Source: Pseudomonas gozinkensis (GTDB lineage Bacteria > Pseudomonadota > Gammaproteobacteria > Pseudomonadales > Pseudomonadaceae). From it: a stretch of 64,000 nucleotides of DNA. The translations under genes were made by a program, and so were the position numbers. The DNA lies in contig NZ_CP062253.1 in assembly GCF_014863585.1 (NCBI RefSeq), positions 3,374,501 through 3,438,500 of the forward strand, in the 5' to 3' direction. The first letter of the stretch is position 1, and every line of letters begins with the position of its first letter. The notes beneath the pieces are model-generated. The model was not told the origin of the DNA. It ran no database searches and saw only the letters and a list, made by a program, of their open reading frames with translations. This document shows positions 56,933 through 64,000 of the stretch, one piece after another.

Positions 56933-59134
56933 ATGGATACCCTCAAACACCTTGATCGCGAAGCGCTTGAGTCCGAGGTAATGCGTTTGCGCGCCGCGCT
57001 GCTGAGCAATCAAGTCGACACTGAACAAAACGTGGCGACCCAACTGCAGGCCAGCCAGGCTGCACTCGCCCGCAGTGAGGAACGCTTCAGCACCATTCTG
57101 GAAACCATCGAGTCGGCGTTCGCCATCGTCAAAGTCAAATACGACGCCAACGACGAGCCTGTCGACTACTACTTCGTCGAGGCCAACCCGGCGTTCGAGC
57201 GTCAGTGCGGAGTCAACCTGCGCGGTAAATGGGTGACCGAGTTCGCACCCAATCTGGAACGCTTCTGGTTCGAAACCTACGGCCACGTGGCCAAGACAGG
57301 GGAACCGGCGAACTTCGAGAACTACGCCAATACTTTTGAGCGCTGGTTCGATGTGCGCGCCGTGCGTGTCGGCGATCCGGCCGACCGGCAGATCGCAATC
57401 CTGTTCAACGACGTCACCGAGCGGCGCGACGCAGAAGAACGCTTGCGCGCCAGTGAGGCCATCGCGCGGGAAAACGTCGAGCGGGTACAACTGGCACTCG
57501 CCGCCGGCGCCATCATCGGCACCTGGCACTGGGACCTGTTGACCAATCGCTTTGCCATTGACGACGGCTTCGCCCAGGTGTTCAACCTCGATCCGGCACT
57601 GGGGCGTGAAGGCCTCAGCCTCGAACAAGTGATCACCAGCGTGCACCCCGATGACCGGGGCGGCCTGACCACAGCGATCGACGAAGCCATTGGCCGCGGA
57701 GGCGCCTATTCCCATCAGTACCGTGTGCGCCGCGCGGACGGCAGATACCAGTGGATCGAGGCAAACGGCCGCGTTGAGTGTGCAGATGACGGAATTCCCC
57801 TGCGCTTTCCCGGCGTGCTGATCGACGTCGAGGAACGGCGCACCGTCGAGGCGGAGCGCGACCGGGCCATCGCCGCGTTGCGGGCACTTAACGACACACT
57901 TGAACAACGGGTGTCATCGCGCACCGCCGAGCTGATGCAAGCGGAGGAAAAACTGCGGCAGTCGCAGAAGATGGAAGCGGTCGGCCAATTGACCGGTGGC
58001 CTCGCGCACGATTTCAACAACTTGCTCGCGGGCGTCTCCGGCGCGCTGGAATTGATGGGCACGCGAATCAAACAGGGCCGATTGAGCGAAGTCGACAAGT
58101 ACATGGTGACCGCACAGGGCGCGGTCAAGCGTGCCGCCGCCCTCACCCACCGCCTGCTGGCGTTCTCCAGACGCCAGACCCTCGATCCGCGGCCCACCGA
58201 TGTCAACACGCTGATGACAGGCATGACCGAATTGATCCAGCGCACGGTGGGGCCGAGCATCCTTCTGGAAACGATCGGCTCGCCGGTGCTCTGGCCAACA
58301 CTGGTCGATGCCAGTCAACTGGAAAACGCGCTGCTCAATCTGTGCATCAACGCCCGCGATGCGATGCCCGATGGCGGTCGCATTACCATCGAGACGGCCA
58401 ATCGCACCCTGAACGCCGGGATCGCCAGCGCCCTGGACATGCCCGAGGGTGAGTATGTGTGCCTGTGCGTCACCGATACCGGCACCGGTATGTCGGCCGA
58501 TGTCATCGCCAAGGCCTTCGACCCGTTCTTTACCACCAAACCGCTGGGCCAGGGCACGGGGCTGGGGTTGTCGATGATCTACGGGTTCGCCAAGCAGTCC
58601 GGCGGCCAGGTGCGCGTGCGCTCGCAGGTCGACCGGGGCACCACGATGTGCATCTATCTGCCTCGTCACAGTGGCGATCCCGTGCAGAGTCACGATGACA
58701 AGCACATCGCACCGGCGGTGGTGCCCAAGGCCAGCGAGACCATTCTGGTGGTGGACGATGAACCCACGGTGCGCGCGTTGTTGACCGAGGTGCTCGGCGA
58801 GCTCGGATTTAACTTGCTCGAGGCGGGCGACAGCGTTGCAGGACTGAGGCTATTGCAATCGAACGTGCATATCGACTTGCTGATTACCGACGTCGGCCTT
58901 CCGGGTGGCATGAACGGTCGGCAGCTGGCCGACGCCGGACGGGAAATCCGCCCGAACCTGACGACACTTTTCATTACCGGATACGCAGAAAACGCAGTGA
59001 TCGGCTCGGGTCAACTGGGCCCCGGTATGCAGGTGCTGACCAAGCCCTTCGCGGTCGACACGCTGGTGGCGCGGGTCAGTGACCTGATGTCGTCAAGAAC
59101 CGACCCCTCTTGCCCGGTCAGAAATCCACCGTAG
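56933..59134 (+). CDS. Hybrid PAS-PAS histidine kinase with receiver domain
   Basis: A 733-residue soluble hybrid kinase. A short coiled coil precedes PAS-1 (ERFSTILETIESAFAIVKV to FNDVTERRDAEERL). PAS-2 (GTWHWDLLTNRFAIDDGF) and a PAC end (VDVEERRTVE) follow. The HisKA box is AVGQLTGGLAHDFNNLLAG, with the His in AHDFNN. The HATPase carries LLNLCINARDAM, DTGTGM and GQGTGLGLSMIYGF. The C-terminal receiver has ILVVDDEPTVR, the Asp in LLITDVGLPGGMNG, and TKPF. PAS-1 has no NCRF flavin motif, so it is not evidently a LOV domain. The stop region overlaps the converging TonB receptor by 17 bases. Confidence 0.9.
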   Translation: MDTLKHLDREALESEVMRLRAALLSNQVDTEQNVATQLQASQAALARSEERFSTILETIESAFAIVKVKYDANDEPVDYYFVEANPAFERQCGVNLRGKWVTEFAPNLERFWFETYGHVAKTGEPANFENYANTFERWFDVRAVRVGDPADRQIAILFNDVTERRDAEERLRASEAIARENVERVQLALAAGAIIGTWHWDLLTNRFAIDDGFAQVFNLDPALGREGLSLEQVITSVHPDDRGGLTTAIDEAIGRGGAYSHQYRVRRADGRYQWIEANGRVECADDGIPLRFPGVLIDVEERRTVEAERDRAIAALRALNDTLEQRVSSRTAELMQAEEKLRQSQKMEAVGQLTGGLAHDFNNLLAGVSGALELMGTRIKQGRLSEVDKYMVTAQGAVKRAAALTHRLLAFSRRQTLDPRPTDVNTLMTGMTELIQRTVGPSILLETIGSPVLWPTLVDASQLENALLNLCINARDAMPDGGRITIETANRTLNAGIASALDMPEGEYVCLCVTDTGTGMSADVIAKAFDPFFTTKPLGQGTGLGLSMIYGFAKQSGGQVRVRSQVDRGTTMCIYLPRHSGDPVQSHDDKHIAPAVVPKASETILVVDDEPTVRALLTEVLGELGFNLLEAGDSVAGLRLLQSNVHIDLLITDVGLPGGMNGRQLADAGREIRPNLTTLFITGYAENAVIGSGQLGPGMQVLTKPFAVDTLVARVSDLMSSRTDPSCPVRNPP

Positions 59135-61517
59135 CCGACAGCAGATAAGTTCTTGGCGTCGCCAGCGTCAAACCCGGTTCGCTGTCATCCGAAGCCCCGG
59201 CGGAGCTCCAGTAACGCTTGTCCGCCACGTTCTCCACATTGGCCCGCAGCGTGATGGTCTTTTCGTCGACTTTGAATGCGTAGCGTGCGCCCACATCAAA
59301 GCGTTCCCAGGCGTCTATTTCCTTGTCGTTGGACTGATCCAGATACTGCGAGCCGGAGTAGATCCCCCGCCCGGTCAAGGTCAGCCCCTGCACGTTCGGC
59401 ACGTCCCATTCGGCGCCCAGGTTGACGTTGTATTTGGGCGTCGCCGGTGCACGATTGCCGTCGAACGTGCCGTTGGTGGTGTGGGTCAGTTCGCTGTCGA
59501 TGTACATGACGCCACCCAGCAAACGGAAGCCTTTTAGCGGCTCGCCGAACACAGACAGTTCCACACCGTCGTTCTGGCGTTTGCCGTTGGGGCCGAACAC
59601 CCGGGTAACGGCGTTGGTTTCGTACGCCGGCTGTTTGATCCGGAACACGGCAGCGGTCAGGCCGAACGAGCCGGCGTCGTACTTGGCACCCACCTCGACC
59701 TGGCGACTGATGAACGGCGGGAAGATTTCGTCCTCGTTCACGGACGTCGATGGCGCGATCTTGCCCTGACTCAAGCCTTCCATGTAATTGGCGTACAGCG
59801 ACAACCTGTCGGTGGCCTTGAACAGCAGGCCACCCGACGGCGAAACCTTTTCCTCATCGTAGGCGGTGTCGCCCTTGACGTTGTCGGACCAGTCATCGAC
59901 CTTCACCCGTTGCCAGCGGGCACCGAGGGTCAGCAGTAGACGATCATCGAAGAAACCCAAGGTGTCGGCCAGCGCCACGCCACTGAAACGGTTTTCGGTG
60001 TAGACCTCGGCATCCTGTCGTGTAGGGCGCACGGGGGTTCGGGTTTCCACCGGGTTGTAGAGATTGCTGGGGGCTGCCGCGTAACGCGCGCCACCGTTCT
60101 CGAAATCCATATAGAAATAGCTGGCGGCCAGATTGATCTCGTGACTCACGGGCCCGGTGTGAAACCAGTTGCGCACACCGGCGGTTGCCGTGCGGACGTT
60201 TTCGTCGCGGGTGAAATCCCGGGGCTGGACGCTGAAATCCCCGGCGTTGTTAGTCACCGAAACCGCGTGCCGAAGAAAATCGTGATTGCTTTTGCGCGCG
60301 CCGACGCCGCCATACAGCATCGTCGAATCGTTGACATCGAACTCGGCGTTGACCGTGCCGAACGTGTCCTTGGTACGCGCCTTGCTCCAGGGCTGCGCGT
60401 AGTTATGGCGCACCTCACTGGCGCTCGGGACCCGCGCATTGGCGCCCACCTGGACACGCTCCTGCGGCGCATCGGTATCGCGTTCGGTGCGGCCGATATC
60501 GGTCGAGAGGCGCAGGCGCTCACCGCGAAAATCCAGGCCCAGCACCGCCATGTCACGATCGACACTTTGATGATCCCATTCGGTATCGCCGGACTGTTTC
60601 ACGCCGTTGAAGCGCAGGCCGAACTGGTTGTCTTCGCCAAAACGCCGGCCGACATCCACCGCGCCGCCGACCTGATTGTTCGATGCGTAGTTGGCGGTCA
60701 TTGAAGTGATCGGTTTGTCGGTCGCGCGTTTTGGCACGACGTTGATGCCGCCACCGACGCTGCCGCGCGGAGAGATACCGTTGATGAGCTGGCTCGGGCC
60801 TTTGAGGATGTCGACGCGATCGGCCATTTCCATGTCGATCGTGTAAGTCGGCAGCACGCCGTAGAGGCCGTTGTAAGCGACATCGCTGTTGAACAGGCTG
60901 AAACCGCGAATGGTGAATTGCTCGTAGCGGCCGCCCGCCGGGTTGGTCGCGCGGACGGAGGGATCGCTGGCGATCAGATCGCCCAGCGTTCGCGCCTGCT
61001 GATTCTTGACCGCCTCACTGGTGTAGGTGGTTATGCTGAACGGCGTTTCCATGAAATCCCGCGAGCCCAGCAAACCTTGTGAACCCCGTCGGGCCACCTG
61101 GCCGCCGGCGAATACATCCCCTCCACTTTCATCATTGGCCCCAAGAATCGAGGTCGGCGCCAGTTGCAGGCTGCCGCCCTCGGGCGCTGGCACCAGAATG
61201 TAGGCTTGCTCGCCCACCGGTTGCAGTTGCAGGCCGGAGCCGGACAGCAGTCGGGCGAACCCCTCCTCCACCCCGAAATCACCGGCCAGCCCCGCGCTGC
61301 TGCGCCCGCTGACCAGCGCCGGGTCCACCGACAGGTTGACGCCGGCAAGTCCCGCGAAGCGAGTCAGCGCAGCGCTCAGGCTGCCCGCCGGCACTTGATA
61401 ACTGCGGCGGGCGTCGTCGGCACGACTCTCTGACATCAACAACGGGCTGGCACTCAGGCTCAGCATCAGACTCAACTGCAACAACGGACGCAAACGGCTC
61501 GGGAAGACTGCGGACAT
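59118..61517 (-). CDS. TonB-dependent receptor with STN domain, siderophore type
   Basis: A 799-residue receptor. The signal peptide (LQLSLMLSLSASPLLMSESRA) is followed by an STN signalling domain (YQVPAGSLSAALTRFAGLAG). A TonB-box/plug region contains ETPFSITTYTSEAVKNQQA and ILKGPSQLINGISPRGSVGGG. The barrel ends with the aromatic LLSATVDF. The FhuE/FpvA-like plug suggests a ferric siderophore. The ATG at 61517 gives a normal signal peptide; a TTG at 61589 overlapping the FecR stop would add 24 residues. It is last in the second sigma-FecR cassette. Confidence 0.94.
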   Translation of the reverse strand: MSAVFPSRLRPLLQLSLMLSLSASPLLMSESRADDARRSYQVPAGSLSAALTRFAGLAGVNLSVDPALVSGRSSAGLAGDFGVEEGFARLLSGSGLQLQPVGEQAYILVPAPEGGSLQLAPTSILGANDESGGDVFAGGQVARRGSQGLLGSRDFMETPFSITTYTSEAVKNQQARTLGDLIASDPSVRATNPAGGRYEQFTIRGFSLFNSDVAYNGLYGVLPTYTIDMEMADRVDILKGPSQLINGISPRGSVGGGINVVPKRATDKPITSMTANYASNNQVGGAVDVGRRFGEDNQFGLRFNGVKQSGDTEWDHQSVDRDMAVLGLDFRGERLRLSTDIGRTERDTDAPQERVQVGANARVPSASEVRHNYAQPWSKARTKDTFGTVNAEFDVNDSTMLYGGVGARKSNHDFLRHAVSVTNNAGDFSVQPRDFTRDENVRTATAGVRNWFHTGPVSHEINLAASYFYMDFENGGARYAAAPSNLYNPVETRTPVRPTRQDAEVYTENRFSGVALADTLGFFDDRLLLTLGARWQRVKVDDWSDNVKGDTAYDEEKVSPSGGLLFKATDRLSLYANYMEGLSQGKIAPSTSVNEDEIFPPFISRQVEVGAKYDAGSFGLTAAVFRIKQPAYETNAVTRVFGPNGKRQNDGVELSVFGEPLKGFRLLGGVMYIDSELTHTTNGTFDGNRAPATPKYNVNLGAEWDVPNVQGLTLTGRGIYSGSQYLDQSNDKEIDAWERFDVGARYAFKVDEKTITLRANVENVADKRYWSSAGASDDSEPGLTLATPRTYLLSATVDF

Positions 61518-61585
61518 GGGGAGAAGCTCTCGTTTTCGGTTCACTTGACTGGAATGACCAGCGAGGCGAAAAAAAGGGACAGGCT

Positions 61586-62533
61586 TCAACCGATATTTTT
61601 CCGCGGCACCAGCGTGACCCAGTAACGCGTCCGCGAATGCACCTCCAGCGGCAGACTCGCGGCCAGCAGGGCCAGCACGCGGTCGGTGTTGTCGAGACGG
61701 AAACTGCCAGTGACACGCAGGTTTTCCAGCGCCGGATCCCAGCGCAGCATTCCGGATCGATAGCGACCCAGTTCACGCAAAAAATCCCCCAGTGGCTGGT
61801 TTTGCGCCATCAGCACACCGCTGCGCCAGTCCGGAAGCATGGCGTCGAAGGCGCCAATCGGGCCAGCACCACTGGCTTGCAGGCTGATCCGTTGTCCGGC
61901 GCGCAAGGTCAGTTCCGGGCCCTGCAGGGGTTGCAGATGCACGGCCCCGCTGACCACCGATACCTGACAAGCGCGCTCGTCGAGCCGCACGCAGACTTCA
62001 CTGCCGCTGACCGTGATGCGACCGAACGGTGCCCGGATCGTCAAAGGCGCGCTGCCCGACACCTTGAGCGCCATTTCACCGCGCACCAGGGTCAACTGAC
62101 GGGCCGCGAGATCGACGTTCACCGCACTGTCGGTATTGAGCTGCAACGAGCTGCCATCGGCCAGCGGCATCTTTTTTCGTTCGCCAGTCCCGGTGTGCAA
62201 ATCGGCGCGCCAGACATCCAGCGGCAGCTGGCGACTGACCAGCCAGGCCGCCGGCACCAGTGCGGCGACACCGAGCATGCGTTTGAGCGCTGCACGCCGC
62301 GCGGGGTCCGGTCGGTCCAGGGTGGCCATCGCCAGCGCCGGGGGCAGTTCGCAAAAACGTTGACGCAACAGTTGGGCTTTTTGCCAGGCATTTTCATGGC
62401 TGCCGTGACTGCTGCGCCACGTTTGCAATCGGGCGTGATCGGCGTCCGTCGCTTCTCCGGATTCAAGCAACGCCAACCAATGTGCGGCGGCCCGTGCGAC
62501 CTCGCGGGCCTCGCTCGACGGGGCCGTGCGCAT
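61586..62533 (-). CDS. FecR-family transmembrane sigma-factor regulator
   Basis: A 315-residue protein. The DUF4880 N-terminal region (AAAHWLALLESGEATDADH, WQKAQLLRQRF) precedes a membrane helix near 95-110 (LGVAALVPAAWLVS). The FecR domain carries KKMPLADGSSLQLNTDSAV and ITVSGSEVCVRLDERACQV. It ends HSRTRYWVTLVPRKN, the same RTRYWVT ending as in the other cassette's FecR. The start overlaps the sigma stop as TAATG. Confidence 0.92.
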   Translation of the reverse strand: MRTAPSSEAREVARAAAHWLALLESGEATDADHARLQTWRSSHGSHENAWQKAQLLRQRFCELPPALAMATLDRPDPARRAALKRMLGVAALVPAAWLVSRQLPLDVWRADLHTGTGERKKMPLADGSSLQLNTDSAVNVDLAARQLTLVRGEMALKVSGSAPLTIRAPFGRITVSGSEVCVRLDERACQVSVVSGAVHLQPLQGPELTLRAGQRISLQASGAGPIGAFDAMLPDWRSGVLMAQNQPLGDFLRELGRYRSGMLRWDPALENLRVTGSFRLDNTDRVLALLAASLPLEVHSRTRYWVTLVPRKNIG

Positions 62534-63042
62534 TACAGGTCCACCAGCAGGCAATGTTCGTAAGCCTGCGCCATGTAGCGCTTGATCGTGCGTTCGGAGA
62601 CTTGCAGGCGTTCGGCGATTTCGCGGTAGCCCAGGCCTTCGAGCTGACTCCACAGAAATGCACGGCGCACGGGACGTGGCAGCCCATCGAGCAATTCATC
62701 GAGGGCTTGCAGGGTTTCCAGCAGAATCCAGCGCTGCTCCGGTGACGGCACACAGTCTTCTGGAAGCTGCGCCAAGGCATTCAGATACGCCTGTTCCAGG
62801 CTGCGCCGGGTGTAGAAGTTGCTCAGCAGGCGCTTGCCGACTGTCAGCAAATAGGCACGGGGCTCACGCATGTCGACGAGCGCTTGCGAATTGCCGAGCA
62901 CCCGCAGGAACGTATCCTGACTCAGATCAGCGGCATCCCACGCATTGCCCATGCGGCGGCGCAGCCAGTTTTCCAGCCAGCCTCGATGGTCGCGATACAG
63001 GTCATGCAGGCTGTGTTCCGGTGGCTTCGCCGCTTCAATCAT
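62533..63042 (-). CDS. ECF sigma factor, FecI type
   Basis: A 169-residue sigma factor. Region 2: DAADLSQDTFLRVLGNSQ and YLLTVGKRLLSNFYTRR. Region 4: LPRPVRRAFLWSQLEGLGYREIAERLQVSERTIKRYMAQA. First in its cassette, with a Fur-like box upstream and an AAGGA-like site further up. It is predicted to drive the 59118-61517 receptor gene under iron limitation. Confidence 0.93.
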   Translation of the reverse strand: MIEAAKPPEHSLHDLYRDHRGWLENWLRRRMGNAWDAADLSQDTFLRVLGNSQALVDMREPRAYLLTVGKRLLSNFYTRRSLEQAYLNALAQLPEDCVPSPEQRWILLETLQALDELLDGLPRPVRRAFLWSQLEGLGYREIAERLQVSERTIKRYMAQAYEHCLLVDL

Positions 63043-63069
63043 CTCAACAGATCCTGCCCGAAGGATACA

Positions 63070-63090
63070 AATGAGAGTGATTCTAATTAA
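63070..63090 (-). promoter_or_regulatory. Fur-like box upstream of second sigma gene
   Basis: The plus-strand reading AATGAGAGTGATTCTAATT closely follows the reverse-complement Fur consensus (AATGAGAATCATTATC) with a few mismatches, 28 bases before the sigma ATG. Confidence 0.55.
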
Positions 63091-63141
63091 TATGCTGGCG
63101 TGAAACCACGTTCTTTTCGGGCGATTTCAAGCGTGTACCGG

Positions 63142-64000
63142 TCACGAAGACGACGAGCGCTTCAAGGTCTCGCTCGGCAACTCCTTGAACATCGCCCGGT
63201 AACTGCTTGAAAAACGGCCCAAATGCCAGAACGACCAGTTCATCGCGACCTCCGCCACCGTCGTATCTGCCGGCGAGCGCTTGAGCAATTCCCGCCGCGC
63301 GCTATTGAGCCTGCGCAAACGCAGCCAATGGCTCGGCGACATCCCCGTATAGGCCTTAAAGGTCTGCTGCAACTGACGCAGGGAAACCCCGGCGACCCGC
63401 GACAATTCCAGCAGATTGAGGGTTTCTTCCGGCGAATCCGCCGCCCACTCCCCTACGCGTTTGAGGGTGATCCGCTCTTCGGCGCGACGCTGCAAACCGC
63501 CGCCATCCAGGCACACGCTCGCGTTGTCGAGGATGAACAGGCAGTCCTCCAGCAACTGTTGGGTCAGTGCTTCTTTGCCCGGCTGATCAAGGGGTTGCGA
63601 CAACTTCGTGAGGGTCGAGCTTAACCAGCGGCTGAACAATCCGTTCTGCGCGCCATTGAGCGGCGCCATGAACAGACCTTCCAGCCTGGCCACGTCCAGT
63701 CCGTTGCGGCGCACGAAGTCCGGGCCGAACACCACGGCGATTTCCTGGTAATTCTCCGGGGTGATCCAGATGTTGCGACTCTCTTCATTGAGCAGGTAGA
63801 GCGCGTTGTCGCTGCGATCGAAACAGAACGCCAGCGAGCCTTCAGGCGCGCTGAAATTCTGCTCGACCCGGGTGTTCATCTGTTCTTCGTAAACCTCGAC
63901 ACCCTGCAAATCCAGATAGCGGATCTGCCCGGCGAAATGCCCCGGCGACATCTGCTGGTAATGCTGAACCCAACCCGGCGTGGCGCGGATCTGTTCGGTG
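63142..64000 (-). CDS. AraC-family transcriptional regulator, N-terminus beyond window
   Basis: About 285 residues visible; the frame remains open through the right edge (TPGWVQHYQQMSPGHFAGQ), so the true start is outside. The N-terminal part is a ligand-sensing region. The C-terminal AraC DNA-binding domain has two helix-turn-helices: NLLELSRVAGVSLRQLQQTF and TTVAEVAMNWSFWHLGRFSSSY, with MSPSHWLRLRRLNSARREL between. The target is unknown. It ends about 100 bases from the second iron cassette's sigma gene, on the same strand. Confidence 0.88.
   Translation of the reverse strand, partial: TEQIRATPGWVQHYQQMSPGHFAGQIRYLDLQGVEVYEEQMNTRVEQNFSAPEGSLAFCFDRSDNALYLLNEESRNIWITPENYQEIAVVFGPDFVRRNGLDVARLEGLFMAPLNGAQNGLFSRWLSSTLTKLSQPLDQPGKEALTQQLLEDCLFILDNASVCLDGGGLQRRAEERITLKRVGEWAADSPEETLNLLELSRVAGVSLRQLQQTFKAYTGMSPSHWLRLRRLNSARRELLKRSPADTTVAEVAMNWSFWHLGRFSSSYRAMFKELPSETLKRSSSS

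Noticed and set aside
56933..59134. Hybrid kinase considered as a LOV blue-light sensor because it follows a photolyase gene
   Set aside because: The PAS domains lack the flavin-binding NCRFLQ-type motif.

Overview
The window reads as chromosome of a fluorescens-group Pseudomonas. It is GC-rich with tightly packed genes, and it carries OprD and OprB porins, a membrane quinoprotein glucose dehydrogenase next to OprB, FecI/FecR/TonB-receptor cassettes, and the formate dehydrogenase-O/selenocysteine locus in its usual Pseudomonas arrangement. The genus call is inference from gene content and protein style; no database was searched.

Layout. (1) 1-8590: the end of fdoH, then fdoI, fdhE, selA, selB and the tRNA-Sec gene, the set needed to make and mature a selenocysteine formate dehydrogenase. 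An OmpR/EnvZ-type two-component pair, a small hypothetical gene and a DUF3313 lipoprotein gene sit between fdhE and selA. (2) 8600-12604: an OprD-type porin and a CHASE4-PAS-GGDEF-EAL cyclic-di-GMP enzyme. (3) 12694-29795: a five-gene minus-strand operon. It encodes a ~3,780-residue surface protein (LEPR-XLL/DUF4347 start, 11 VCBS-type repeats), a TolC-like lipoprotein, a short periplasmic adaptor, a GAF-domain adaptor and a fused PqqD-like/M50-peptidase/HlyD membrane protein. No ABC ATPase is present. (4) 30089-36187: a fused OsmC/YcaO gene, then gcd and oprB for periplasmic glucose oxidation and sugar entry.

(5) 36382-46960: an A/T-richer accessory region. Its centre is a compact, unrecognised peptide-modification (RiPP-like) operon: a 55-residue precursor with a near-consensus sigma-54 promoter, a radical SAM/SPASM enzyme, an MFS exporter, a second radical SAM enzyme fused to an ImmA/IrrE-like HEIGH metallopeptidase, and an 86-residue PqqD-like peptide-binding protein. 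It is followed by a GAF histidine kinase, a cupin, an integrase remnant, a DUF3800 gene and two genes of unknown function.

(6) 47022-50103: an amino-acid/sulfur-type ABC importer (binding protein and permease, no ATPase) with an LLM-family flavin monooxygenase. (7) 50277-54310 and 59118-63090: two complete sigma-FecR-TonB receptor iron-uptake cassettes, each preceded by a Fur-box-like site. Between them lie a DUF3833 lipoprotein, an Fe-S cryptochrome/photolyase and a hybrid PAS histidine kinase. (8) The right edge is a truncated AraC regulator.

The two places most likely to hold undescribed biology are the RiPP-like operon (36512-40542) and the ABC-less export operon for the giant surface protein (12694-29795).
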